Shown: in pieces, positions 32,402 to 43,600 of the stretch
Numbering within the stretch: position 1 is the stretch's first letter
How the letters are laid out: every line of letters starts with the position of its first letter
DNA from: Rana temporaria
Taxonomy: Eukaryota > Chordata > Amphibia > Anura > Ranidae
Direction: 5' to 3'
Assembly: GCF_905171775.1 (NCBI RefSeq)
Contig: NC_053493.1
Coordinates: forward strand, 247,782,438-247,846,437
Length of the DNA stretch: 64,000 nt
The notes under the pieces: generated by a model
What the model saw: only the letters and a program-made list of their open reading frames with translations
The model's database searches: none
Told to the model about the DNA's origin: nothing
Position numbers and translations under genes: made by a program

Positions 32402-33631
32402 CCACTTCAGCCCCGGACCATATTGCTGCTCAATGACTGGGCCACTTTTTGCGATTCGGCATTGCTTTAACTGACAGGCCCCATACACACGAGAGGATTT
32501 ATCCGCAGATACGGTCCAGCGGACCGTATCCGCGGATAAATCCTCTCGAGGATTTCAGAAGATTTCAATGCGATGGCGTGTACACACCATCGCATTGAAA
32601 TCCGCGCTGAAATCCTCTGCCGATGACGTGTCGCGCCGTCGCCGCTATTATGACGCGGCGACGGGCGCGACGCTGTCATATAAGGAATTCCACGCATGCG
32701 TCAAATCATTACGACGCGTGCGGGGAATCCCTTTGGGCGGATGGATCCGGTAAGTCTGTACAGACGAGCGGATCCATCCGTTGGAATGGATTCCAGCAGA
32801 TGGATTTGTTGAGCATGTCAGCAAATATCCATCTGCTGGAAATCCATTCCAGGGGAGATTTATCTGCGGATAAATATCCGACGGAGTGTACACACCATAG
32901 GATCTATCCGCAGAAACCCATTTGATGGGATTTATCTGCGGATAGATTCTATGGTGTGTATGGGGCCACAATTGCGCGGTCCTGCGACGTGGCTCCCAAA
33001 CAAAATTGGCGTCCTTTAAATCCCACAAATAGAGCTTTCTTTTGGTGGTATTTGATCACCTCTGCGGTTTTTATTTTTTGCGCTATAAACAAAAATAGAG
33101 CGACATTTTTGAAAAAAATAATAATATTTTTTACTTTTTGCTATAATAAATATCCCCAAAAATATATAAAAAAAGATTTTTTTCCTCAGTTTAGACCGAT
33201 ACGTATTCTTCTACATATTTTTCGTTATAAAAATAAACGTTTATTGATTGGTTTGCGCAAAAGTTATAGCGTCTACAAAATAGGGCATAGTTTTATGGCA
33301 TTTTTATTAATATTTTTTTTTTACTAGTAATTGCGGCAATCAGCGATTTTTATCGGTACTGCGACCTTATGGCGGACACTTCGGACACTTTTGACACATT
33401 TGGACCATTGGCATTTTTATAGCGATCAGTGCTATAAAAATGCATTGATTACTATAAAAATAACACTTGCAGGGAAGGGGTTAACACTAGGGGGCAAGGA
33501 AGGAGTTAAGTATGTTCCCTAGGTGTGTTCTAACTGAAGGGGGGGTGGGACTGACTTGGGGAAATTACAGATCACTGTTCATACATTGTATGAACAGTGA
33601 AAAGTCATTTCTCCCCTTGACTGGACCGGGA
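32398..33631. mobile_element. TTAA-flanked element, interrupted and 3'-truncated
   Basis: TTAACCACTTCAGCCCCGGA at the left, then the body shared with 17800-18536 (CGACGTGGCTCCCAAACAAA, TGGCGGACACTTCGGACACT). A family B MITE (32477-32967) splits it. Near 33565-33600 is a hairpin CACTGTTCATACATTGTATGAACAGTG. The right terminus is missing; hAT sequence begins at about 33632. Confidence 0.82.
32477..32967. mobile_element. MITE, family B-like, nested; ACA target duplication
   Basis: Left GGCCCCATACACACGAGAGG and right CTATGGTGTGTATGGGGCC. Flanking ACA (32474-32476 and 32968-32970) is present once in the uninterrupted relative at 17881-17883, which directly proves insertion with a 3-bp duplication. 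The interior has many inverted blocks (TCCGCGGATAAATCC, TCCAGCAGATGGA). 491 bp, the same length as 20544-21034. Confidence 0.93.
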
Positions 33632-34084
33632 GCTGGCTGATCAGAACTCCCCCCCAGCACTGCCACTGATCCCAACTCTTCCCCCCCCCCCCCCAAGGAG
33701 TAAAAGAAGGAATGAAAATAGAGAATACATGGAAGGGAGAGGAAAAGAGGGGGAGGAACAAAGAAATAAAGGAAGAAAAAGAATAAGAGAAAGAACAGGA
33801 AAAGATGGAGGGAAAAAAAATAAAAATAAATTAAGATAGAGAGATAAAAGGGAAATAAGGAGAATATAAAGGTGGTACATCCTAACATGTACCAGAAGGG
33901 TTTTAATACTGTACGAGGGGAAGGGACTCAGGGAGTTCTAAATGTCCGTGGGTTAAGGGCGCAAATTACTTGTCTTGCCTTGGGTGCCGACAACCAATGC
34001 TATGAAAATTCTACTGTTAGTGGTCCCCACAACTTGGGAAATTTTATCAAGGGGTCATGACACTAGAAAGGTTGAGAACCACTG
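33632..34084 (-). mobile_element. hAT-type element, one-ended fragment
   Basis: The right end GAAAGGTTGAGAACCACTG matches the inverted left end of the 28.9-kb elements, as does TCAAGGGGTCATGACACTAG. At its left edge GGCTGATCAGAACTCCCCCC joins the preceding element with no hAT terminus, so about half is missing. It contains a single 30-bp module (CAGCACTGCCACTGATCCCA), unlike the expanded copy. Confidence 0.88.
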
Positions 34085-34106
34085 ATGTAGAGCAACATTT
34101 CTTTTT

Positions 34107-34421
34107 TTCAGATCCTCAGAGAGTTCTTTGCCATGAGGTGTCATGTTGAACTTCCAGTGACCAGTATGAGAGAGCGATAACACCAAATTTAACACACCTG
34201 ATCCCTATTCACACCTGAGACCTTGTAACACTAACGAGTCACATGGCTAATTTTGTTGCCAGCGGTTTAGACATTAATGGCTGTGTGTTGAGTTATTTTG
34301 AGGGGACAGCAAATTTACACTGTTATACAAGCTGTACACTCACTACTTTACATTGTAGCAAAGTGTCATTTCTTCAGTGTTGTCACATGAAAAGATATAA
34401 TTAAATATTTACAGAGATACT
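34107..34421 (-). mobile_element. Tc1-like element, 3' part (continues at 35128)
   Basis: Contains CAGATCCTCAGAGAGTTC, AACTTCCAGTGACCAGTATG and TAACACTAACGAGTCACATG, which from memory belong to the region outside the transposase gene of fish/frog Tc1-like elements, then the inverse of the arm seen at 9952 and 32222. A deletion removes most of the terminal repeat (AAATATTTACAGAGATACT). The last bases resume after the family A insertion as ACTGTA at 35128-35133. Confidence 0.75.
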
Positions 34422-35127
34422 GGCCCAGATTCAGAAAAGAGATACGCCGTCGTATCTCTGAGTCCGGCCATCGTATCTATGCGCCTGATTCATAGAATCA
34501 GGTTACACATAGATCTCCCTAAGATCCGACAGGTGTAAGTGACTTACACCGTCGGATCTTAGGCTGCAATCTCACGCTGGCCACTAGGTGGCGCTTCCGT
34601 TTGTATACGCAAGGAATATGCAAATGAGGAGTTACGCCGATTCAGAAACGAACGACCGCCCGGCGTTTTTTTTTTTTTACGTCGTTTGCGTTCGGCTTTT
34701 TCCAGCGTATAGTTACCCCTGCTATATGCGGCGTATCCTATGTTAAGTATGGCCGTCGTTCCCGCGCCGAGTTTTGAATTTTTTACGTTGTTTGCGTAAG
34801 TCGTTTGCGAATACGGGTGGACGTAATTTACGTTCACGTCGAAACCAATGACGTCCTAGCGACATCATTTAGAGCAATGCACACTGGGAAATTTTACGGA
34901 CGGCGCATGCGCAGTTCGTTCAGCGCGGGGACGCGCCTGATTTAAATTTTACACGCCTCCTAGCCGCGGAATTTGAATTCCGCCGGGGGATTTACGATGC
35001 GCCGCCGCAAGTTTATAGGCAATTGCTTTCTGAATAAAGCACTTGCCTCAAAAACTTGCGGCGGCGCATCGTAAATCAGATAGGTTACGCGGATCTAAAG
35101 ATCCGCTAACCTATCTGAATCTAGCCC
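34422..35127. mobile_element. Harbinger-type MITE, family A, inside the Tc1-like end
   Basis: Left GGCCCAGATTCAGAAAAGAG, right AACCTATCTGAATCTAGCCC. ACT is duplicated (34419-34421 and 35128-35130); removing the insert and one ACT restores GAGATACTGTA, the expected Tc1-like terminus. Interior: GACGTCCTAGCGACATCATT, GGCGCATGCGCAGTTCGTTC, hairpin AGGCAATTGCTTTCTG / AAAGCACTTGCCT. Confidence 0.93.
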
Positions 35128-35133
35128 ACTGTA

Positions 35134-35787
35134 TGTACAAAATTCTCCCATTCACCTTTGTAATAAATAGTTGTTATATAGCCTCAAGACACTTCCTTAT
35201 TCCCACTAAAGTCATGGAAAGCTAAATTGGCCATAAACCTAAAGAATGTTTTCACAAATCTTGGTTGAGAATTTCCTATCACATCAAATTAGAAAACAAT
35301 GTATAAAAACGCTTTCAAATTCCTTTATTGAGCTTGTCACAGGTCCTGTAACCATCTTGTTTTTCTCTGGTCTGAATGGCCTGGTCAGTGGGCAGGACCA
35401 GTCTGCTCTACCATTCATTGCAATGACAGGAGGCATAAGACATAGACATGGATTTTTTTGTTATGATCCAGAGTATGTGCACGAGCGGAGGCAACACCGC
35501 AGAGGGTAGATAAGCCTGAATATAGTTGTCAACACTAATAAGCAAGAGGAAGTCACTGGCAGGGTCGGCAGGTATTCTCTTCAAAATTCAATGTATTGAA
35601 AAAAGAAAAGACACATAATGTTATACAATTTTATGGAACAGCCATAGCAAAATAAAAATGTTAAGCCTTTGAGCATACAAAGGGAACACAACCTACATAC
35701 ATGCAGCTCTCCCTGTGTGCCAGTGTAATCATCAGAGCTCTGAGACAGCCGGGCTGTGTTCCAACCTACCAGATTGAAAATGACTAA
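35134..35787. other. No recognised feature
   Basis: AT-rich; a frame at 35246-35509 has no family motif. A GGTCTGAATGGCCTGGTCAG segment near 35370 may be part of an old repeat. Confidence 0.45.
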
Positions 35788-36196
35788 TGCCTCGTACACA
35801 CGATCAGTTTTTCCGAAAGGAAAAATGCATTTTTTTTTCAGCAGGAAAAGGCTGAAATTTGTCTTGCATACACACGGTCACATAAATCTTGGCTGAAATT
35901 CCGAACGCCAAGAACGCGTATGACGATCCGAGATCAATGAAGTTCAATAGGCAGTTTGGCTCTTCTGCTTAATTCTGAGCATGCGCGTTTTTTTGCGCGT
36001 TGTAATTGCATACAGACGTACGCGATTCGCGATAGGAATTTTTCCTGTCACAAAAATTGAGATCCTGTTCTCAATCTTTTCTTGGCAGGAAAACGGACAG
36101 AAAAAGTGTGATGGAGCATACACATGGTTGGTTTTCCTGACAAAAACCTCACATCACACTTTTCCTGTCAGGAAAACTGAACGTGTGTATGAGGCA
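35788..36196. mobile_element. MITE, family B (TGCCTCGTACACACGATCAG ends)
   Basis: Left TGCCTCGTACACACGATCAG and right CTGAACGTGTGTATGAGGCA are inverted; flanks TAA and TGA differ by one base. Internal inverted words AAAATGCATTTTTTTTTCAG and TTTCCTGTCAGGAAAACTGA give an imperfect long hairpin. Confidence 0.85.
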
Positions 36197-37155
36197 TGAC
36201 ATAAAACCCCAAATGTACTGACACAGCCAAGTTTTTACTGGCATTTCCAAAAGTTACAAAATTACAGTTTTAAGTGCACATTTCAGTATTTAGACTCCAA
36301 ACAAGTACAATATACATTTAGCAATGTGATTTAATGTAGATAATAAGGCAAAAAAGTATTATTATTTTTTATTATTATTTCGATATAGTAATTAGCTCAA
36401 AGACAGGACTTAGAATGGGTGGACGCACACATGATTGATTCTTACATCGACACTGACAGCAGTGTGCAGCAGCACAGATGATGATGACACCTCACCGACA
36501 CGCCCCTTCTAAGTCACAGTGCCAGTCTCTCTCCATGCCTGGTAGTCCGTTCAGTCCAAACAGCACTTACAGTCCTGCTCCAGCCTTGCTTCCATCCCAC
36601 AAACCTGCACATGAGGCTCTGCTTGGCTCCCTTATACAATGCCGTCACACAACATGCTCTGCACAGCACTGCCTCAGCCAGACACGCCCCCCCTCACCGG
36701 CACGCCCAAGTTTCACAGCCATTTTTTAACTGGCAAAATTTTCCTGTCATGGGCATTTACTGGCAGGCGAAAATGGCCCATTTTTTACTGGCTGCCAGTA
36801 AAAATACTAATGGTTGGCGACAGTGGTCTCTCTCTCCTCATTGGCTAAGACAGCAGAGGGAGTTATTGGCTCCCACTGCTGTCAATCCTAGCCAGTGAGC
36901 AAATGAGAGAGCAGGGGCAGTGCTGAGCCACAGCTGCTGCATAGAATGGGTCTCAGGAGGAGGGTGCACCAGTTCCCCCATAGCAAGTGTCTTGCTATTG
37001 GGGGCACTGATCAAGGGGGAGGAGTTAGGACTGCCGGGGAGGGGGGACCCGAGAAGAAATGGATTGGGGCTTCTCTGTGCAAAACGATTGCACAGAGCAG
37101 GTAGTTATGAATTTATTTATTTTTTTAAACCCTGAACCATTAATATCACTTTAAA
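36197..37155. repeat. Interspersed repeat block, partly shared with 45.6 kb
   Basis: The segment ATGGGCATTTACTGGCAGGC with ACTGGCTGCCAGTAAAAATA (36745-36815) recurs as ATGGGCATTTACGGCAGGAG with ACGGGCTGCCCGTAAATCTA at 45635-45695, a self-complementary repeat module. The last part (CTGCTGTCAATCCTAGCCAG; CAATAGCAAGTGTCTTGCTA; right end TTAATATCACTTTAA) matches a TTAA-type element whose other partial copies lie at 47711-47975 and 52510-52800. Confidence 0.5.
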
Positions 37156-37513
37156 AAGAGGCTACATTCTGTGTCCTTATTGCACTGTGAATGGTTTCTA
37201 TATAACATAACATTTTTCATTTTCTGACTAAGCATTTGTCATTATGGAATGTCTGCGTTTATTATAACATGGGCCTCAATTTCGGCTGCCAGGGTTTGTG
37301 ACAGGTTCACTTTAAACAGACACTGTTACTTTTGCCAATTCAGGTTGGAAATCTTTTGCTACCTTCAATGGGATTTTAAATGTGAAATAGTATAGAAAAT
37401 ATTTTAGTTTGATCATTAAAATATGCTGCTTTGTAACAGATTATCTATGCTGTATCACATGTCCACATTTCTGTAATGGCTTAGACTACTACTCTTTCAC
37501 CCTAAATGCTGTT
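37156..37513. other. AT-rich pre-insertion flank of the LINE
   Basis: Unremarkable AT-rich DNA. It ends GTTAAAAAATATACAGCAGG, the target of the LINE insertion that follows. Confidence 0.6.
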
Positions 37514-37518
37514 AAAAA

Positions 37519-37530
37519 ATATACAGCAGG
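37519..37530. repeat. Left target-site duplication of the LINE
   Basis: ATATACAGCAGG here is repeated exactly at 45001-45012 after the poly(A) tail. With the preceding A run the duplication could be up to about 17 bp. The minus strand here reads TTTTTTAAC, fitting the TTTT/AA nick preference of L1-type endonucleases. Confidence 0.9.
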
Positions 37531-37724
37531 GGGAGTGGCCTAACGATGGCGGAGTAGAGGCAAGCTGACTCCAGAGCTCCTCTAAACCCCCGTTTACCTC
37601 CGGACTTTAGCGAGCAGCTGAGCAATACCCTATGGCCGGGAAAAGTGCATCTTACCCGCTTGGTTGGAGGGAGTAGTGGCGTGGTGGTTCCGGGGATCCA
37701 AACCCAGTAAGAGGTGTACTGGGG
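37531..37724 (+). promoter_or_regulatory. LINE 5' untranslated region with YY1-like site
   Basis: Begins within a run of five G: GGGGGAGTGGCCTAACGATG, then GCGGAGTAGAGG. The start and the GATGGCGG word resemble the beginning of mammalian L1 5' regions, where a GATGGC site binds YY1 and fixes the transcription start. Whether it acts so here is inference. Confidence 0.6.
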
Positions 37725-38915
37725 ATGAAGCAGGAGGAGAGAGCCTCCAGACCCTCCAGAGTGCGTGTGCAAGCTGATATCCAGCAGTTCTTCCCCCAGA
37801 CACGGGCGGCGGTGAACCGGATTCGATCAGCTGAGTCACGTGGGAGTAAGGAAGCGTGTGCTCCGTCAGCGTCCTCGTCTACACACAGAGAGAAAGCAGA
37901 CCAAAGTGAGTTCCCCCCGGTCTGCGCTGTCACCGACAGCGGAGCAAAAGGAGGGGGCATCGGTAGCTTGTGTCTGGGAGAGAGGAGACAACTGGAGATG
38001 GAGCCACAGCAGGGACTGCAAGAGGGAGAACTGAGGTCACTAAAGGAGTTGTTACAAACCTTACCAACGCGGGCTGACATATTAGCGCTCCCTACACGTG
38101 CAGAGATGGAGGCGCTGGTAACACGAATGGAGGAGTCCCACCGGAGAGAGATGGAGTCTGTCCATGGGGAGATACAACATCTGACAGATAAGTTGACACA
38201 TGTTGAAACTGAGGGGGGAATGTTGGAAAAGCGAGTAGCTAAATTAGAACAAATACAGAGTACACATTCCCTGCAAGTTGATCTCCTACAGTTAAAGATA
38301 GAAGAGATTGAGGACAGAAGCAGACGAAAAAATTTGAGGTTCAGGGGGGTTCCCGAGACAGTGGGGACTGAGTCGCTGCAGCAATGCATAGTAGCAATTT
38401 GTCAACAATTGGTGGGCCAGGGCCTTTCCCAATCCTTGGAGTTTGAGCGGCTGCATAGAGCGCTGGGCCCCCCATCACCGAACCCCAATAAACCAAGAGA
38501 TGTGATTGGGTGCTTCTTGAACTTTTCACATAAAGAACTTGTGAGTCGGAAAGCTTGGGACGCAGGAGGAGTGGTGTATGAAGGGACTAGAATACAAATA
38601 CTGCCAGATCTCTCCCGTGCTACCTTACAAAGGAGAGCCATGCTGCGCTTGGTATTAGATAAGGTTAAACAAGCAGGCGGAACATATCGCTGGGGGTACC
38701 CCATAGCGGTCATTATTAAGAAGAATACACAGTCATTTCATTTACAAAAGCCTATGGAGTTACCTGAGATGTTTAGGTTTATGGAGATGGACGAGATGGA
38801 GGTCCCAAATTGGCTACAACATCTACCAAACCGAACCTACAATACAACAAACTTCACTGGGCCAAAGAGATCAGAGAGGATAGAAAGGGGCCAGGGAAGA
38901 GCAGTGCCTACATAG
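37725..38915 (+). CDS. LINE ORF1 protein (nucleic-acid chaperone type)
   Basis: Intact 396-residue frame. In L1-type elements this protein trimerises through a coiled coil, binds the element RNA and packages it with ORF2 protein in the cytoplasm. Visible parts: a basic, Ser-rich N terminus (about 1-100); a heptad-rich coiled coil (about 125-200); then EDRSRRKNLRFRGVPE, the start of the RRM-like domain typical of L1 ORF1, with ERLHRALGPP (about 241-250) and RPRDVIG-like KPRDVIGCFLNF; and a C-terminal domain with RRAMLRLVLDKV and YRWGYPIAVII. No Cys knuckle is seen. The start is the first ATG in the open frame. ORF2 follows after an unusually long spacer. Codon structure is unbroken, suggesting recent function. 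Confidence 0.92.
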   Translation: MKQEERASRPSRVRVQADIQQFFPQTRAAVNRIRSAESRGSKEACAPSASSSTHREKADQSEFPPVCAVTDSGAKGGGIGSLCLGERRQLEMEPQQGLQEGELRSLKELLQTLPTRADILALPTRAEMEALVTRMEESHRREMESVHGEIQHLTDKLTHVETEGGMLEKRVAKLEQIQSTHSLQVDLLQLKIEEIEDRSRRKNLRFRGVPETVGTESLQQCIVAICQQLVGQGLSQSLEFERLHRALGPPSPNPNKPRDVIGCFLNFSHKELVSRKAWDAGGVVYEGTRIQILPDLSRATLQRRAMLRLVLDKVKQAGGTYRWGYPIAVIIKKNTQSFHLQKPMELPEMFRFMEMDEMEVPNWLQHLPNRTYNTTNFTGPKRSERIERGQGRAVPT

Positions 38916-40693
38916 GATATAACGTCCTTATACCCCATAATGTGATAGGACTTGTGACCATTAGAGGAATGATGGATTATTATTGCTTTGTTTGACCAAA
39001 AATAGAGGAACGAAGGGCTAAAGTGGTGTTTTTTTTATTCTTTCTATTTTTTGGGGCTCAGTTTTTATTTTTTACCCTGAAGGTCATAAGTTCAAGGTCT
39101 TTTTCACGATATCCCTGTGGCACCAGGGCCAGAGAGGGAGGGGGTGATTTTTCCCCTTCTACTGGTCTATTGATCCCCCACGTACCGTCCCCCCCCTCCC
39201 TTTTTTTTTTTTTCTCTTCGGTAGTCTCTTATTTCTAGGCTAACCTCTCTCTTGGAGGTTCATGCCTCCTTGGGGCCCCCCGCCTGACCTCCAGTGGATT
39301 TACTGGACTGCGGGCGGGGACAACTTGGAGGGGCCCAAGGGAGGGGGGGAGAGACCCATGAGACCCATGTGATCCGGGGCTTGTTTTTGGCTTGTTCTCG
39401 GCTGTTAAGGGTGCCCCCCCCCCCGTGTCTCCCCTGGAAGGGGTGTCAGCGGGAGCCCCATCAATACCACATATAAAAACACTGTTTTTTTTTTTTGGAT
39501 TAACGCTACGGCTTCACTTTATTTAGATGTGTTTACTGGGGAGCTTAGGCCCTATTAGGAACTGGAGTTCCCACCTATTAATATGTCTCCCCCAAGTTTT
39601 ACTTTTGTTTGGGAGACCCTAAAGAAGGGTGGTTTTTTAAATGAGGTGATGTTGTCCCCAGAGGATGTACAACATCAAGAGTGATATGAAGGGAATATCA
39701 TAAGTGTGTTATTGTTAGAATATGTGTGACACTGGATTCTTTTTTTTTTTCATTACAATTGTATTATAATTATTCTGATCCCCTCGAAGAGGAGACGAGA
39801 GTATAACACAGTAGACCCTAGAGGTCAAACACTGATAACACAAGTAATATTTATGTTAAATCACGAAGTGGATGTGTAAGCACTAAGAAGGAGGAGGGGA
39901 GGGGTGGGTTGAAGGCGGGGGAGCCGGCCCCTATACCCCCTGAAATAGATTGGGAGCACAGTATAGTGCACTAAATTAGTGGTATGTGGATGGGAGGGGG
40001 GTGGGTGGGAGGTTGTGATGTAGGAGGTCCTCCCCGCCTTCGATGGGGGTGGTCCCCCCTGCCCCCCATGCCCCCTCTCCCCCCCAGTGGATCTGTGGGG
40101 GGGCGGGGGGTAGGGGAGAAGAGGAAGCGAGAAGCAGAATATTGGGAACCCCAGGAGGAGAGGAGGGTCGACCTGAGGAGGGGGGGGGAAGGCTTGGGAT
40201 GTGGTAGTGGGAAGAGGGGAGGTTAAGGAGGGAGGAAAATGAGATGGGAAGGAAATTGGGACGAATCTATAGGGTATCAGTAAATCGGAGGGGCGGGGGT
40301 GGAGTAGCTGGGAGTAAAAAAATTTCCACGTCTTTATATATTATTTTTGGGACTCTTTTTTTTGTTTCTCTATATTTATATTACGGTTAAGTGGGAATAA
40401 TCAGATAAACCAGATTCAGCGCTCTGCCAAATTGGTCCATTCCCTCGAATAGGATTATCCACTGACCAATTGGGGTTGGGGGTCATAAGTGGGTTCTTTC
40501 TCCAGGTGAGACATAAGGGGGGGAGGTGGGAGGGAAGGGGAACGGGGAAGTAGAGGGGGGTTAGCGGGTGTGGGACTCACCCTAAAATATAAAGGGGTTT
40601 TTCCCCTTTTTTTTTTTTTTGGACCACTCCGGTATCCCGGGTTTTCTGCCTCTCTTGCTCCCCCCGGGCACTGCTTTTCCCCTTGGTGCCCAG
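38916..40693 (+). other. Long LINE inter-ORF spacer, G-rich
   Basis: About 1.8 kb separates ORF1 from ORF2, far more than the few dozen bases of mammalian L1. It has a poly(T) run at 39202-39214, long C and G runs (CCCCCCCCCC near 39415; GGGGGG tracts near 40090-40200 and 40515-40560) and pyrimidine run just before ORF2 at 40600-40620. No conserved reading frame was found. It may hold a second promoter or an internal ribosome entry signal; this is inference. Confidence 0.75.
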
Positions 40694-43600
40694 ATGGAGG
40701 GAATAAAAATTACATCTTTAAATGTTAGGGGACTTAACACCCCTGAGAAACGCAGGATGCTATTGAGGGATATGAGATCTACAGAAACAGACATCGGTTA
40801 CATTCAGGAGACGCACTTTAGATCAGGAGGGCTCCCCATGCTACAAAATAAATATTATCCATATGTGTATCATGCGGAAAACCAAGAAGCGAAATCCAAA
40901 GGGGTTTCCATCTTGATTTCTAATAGGATTCCTTGGATACTTGAAAATATATATCAAGATCCAAAAGGGAGATATCTTTTTCTAAAGGGGACAATAAGAG
41001 GGATTAAGGTGACTCTAGCTACGGTGTATTTACCTAACGTACAACAGGATGTATTTCTGAGGAAAACCCTGAAGGATCTGATGGCAATTTCGGAAGGTAA
41101 ATTAATCCTGGGGGGCGATTTTAATATTCCACTAAATCCAAAGATTGACTGCTCCGGGGGGACTTCTTCTGTTGCAGATGGAATCAGACGGGGTGTGTTG
41201 GGTAGATTCTATGAGGCACAGTTAGTGGATGTATGGAGAACGTTGCATGGAGAGGAGAAAGACTACACTTTTTACTCCAACCCACATCAGGTGTACTCTA
41301 GGATCGATTTGTTTATGGTACCCCAATATCTGATTCCATCTGTAACAGAGGTATCCATAGGAAACATAACGTGGTCAGACCACGCGCCGGTGAGCTTATG
41401 TATCTCGCTGGCAGGGACGGAGTTGGCACAGGAAAGAAGGTGGCGTCTCAACGAGAGTCTCCTACAGAATGAAGAAGTGAGAGAAGATGTTGCCCGGGAA
41501 ATCACAGAATACTTCCAACTGAATGATATTCCTGGGAGCAACCCTGGGATGGTGTGGCAAGCCCACAAGGCAGTAATTAGAGGGACATTGATGAGACATG
41601 GAGCGAAAATAAAAAAGAAACGTGACCATCAGGTAAAGAATCTATTAGCAGATATCCAAACATTAGAACTCCAGCATAAAAAGACATTGACCCCCCAAAT
41701 AGGTAGAGAATTGAGCCATTTGAGGAGGCAGATTACAGAATTACTACGATACAAGGCTAAAGCAATTATACAAAGGGGTAAAAAAACAAACTACGAATTT
41801 GGGGACAAGTGTAGCAAACTGCTAGCAGGGAAGCTGAAAGAAAAGAGCCAAGCAACGTATATCCCACAAATCAAGGGGCAGGAGGGGCAATTAAAGCGGA
41901 AACCAAAGGAGATAGCGGAGGAATTTGGCAGATACTATTCCAATCTGTACAATCTGGTTCAGACATCGGCGTCCCAAACAGAGATAGATGATTATCTTTC
42001 AACAGCGGATCTAGTTAGACTACCACCTATCGCTCAGGCCAGCCTAGATACTCCCATCTCAGTAGAAGAATTAGAGTCAACGTTAAAAACTATGAAAGAT
42101 GGGAAAGCTCCGGGGCCAGATGGTTACACGATAAGATATTATAAGGAGTTTTTACCATTCCTGAGTAACCAAATGACAAAAGTTTTCAATGAGATGGGTC
42201 AATCTGCTGCATTCCCACCGGAGGCTTTGTTAGCCCATATTACAGTGATCCCTAAAGAGGGGAAGGATCCGGCGGAGTGCAGCAGTTACAGGCCAATCTC
42301 GTTGTTAAACTCTGACTTGAAACTGTTCACGAAGATATTAGCTAGTAGGTTACAAGTGTGGCTTCCGGAGTTGATAGATAGGGACCAGGTAGGATTTATC
42401 CCCACGCGAGAGGCAAGAGATGGTACGATAAGGGCCCTAAATCTGGTTCAGGGGGCATCTGAGGGGGGCATCCCTGCCGTGTTCCTAAATACCGATGCCG
42501 AGAAGGCTTTTGACAGAGTTAGCTGGAAGTTCCTGTTCTCTGTGTTGCGACGCGTGGGCCTAGGAGAAAATATGTTGGGATGGATCAGAAGTGTGTACAC
42601 TGACCCACGTGCCTCGGTGAGAGTAAATGGGATACATTCTAAAATATTTGCAACTTCGAACGGAACACGACAGGGATGCCCCCTGTCACCATTGCTCTTT
42701 GTTCTGTCCCTGGAACCTCCTTTAAACAGAATTCGGCAAAATCCAGATATACAGGGCATTCAGATGGGGGAGGGGAGTCATAAGGTAATAGCTTTCGCGG
42801 ATGACCTGCTGTTTGCTATTTCAAAACCACATGTCTCTCTCCCCAATCTGGTTAAAGAAATTGTAAAATTTTGAGAATTATCCAATTTAAAAGTAAATCA
42901 GGCTAAATCTGAAGCAGTCACTGTGGCAGTACCAATACAGATGCGGACTATAATACAACAAAATTTCAGATTTAAATGGAAGATGGCGCTAAAATTTTTG
43001 GGTACTCTAATCCCAGCAAACATAAAAGAAACGTTTAAATTAAACTTCCCACCTCTCCTTAACTCAGTTAGCAAGCTTATGAAGAAATGGCAATATGGAA
43101 TACACTCATGGTTCGGTAGGAACAATATAGTGAAAATGAGTATATTGCCAAAAATAACGTATCTGTTTCAGACCCTACCGATTAAAATACCCTTGGCCTT
43201 TCTCCGGCAACTGGACACGGCTTTGATGAGTTTTGTTTGGAACGGGAAAAGGCCAAGGATAAAAAAAGAGGTGTTGAAATTTCCAAAGAGCTGGGGAGGG
43301 ATGGCAATCCCGGATATAGCTAAATATTATCAAGCAGCCCACCTGACGAGATTGATAGACTGGTGTAGAAATAGACAATAAAAAAGGTGGGTTGAGGTAG
43401 AACAGCAGATCTCCCCAGTGGCACTAGGTAGGGCACCCTGGTGCTATAAACTACTATCAAGTAAGATGAAGAAACACCCTTTAATCGGAGCGACCTTGTC
43501 CGTCACTGCTAAAATATGCAAAAACTCTAAATTCTCATCTAAACACTCACCCCTATACCCGGTACTGGGGAACCCAGGATTCACACCGGGGATGGCCGGA

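Noticed and set aside
37652..38389. 245-codon minus-strand frame opposite LINE ORF1
   Set aside because: Antisense shadow of ORF1; rich in Ser and Cys and without a motif, while the plus strand shows the L1 ORF1 domains.
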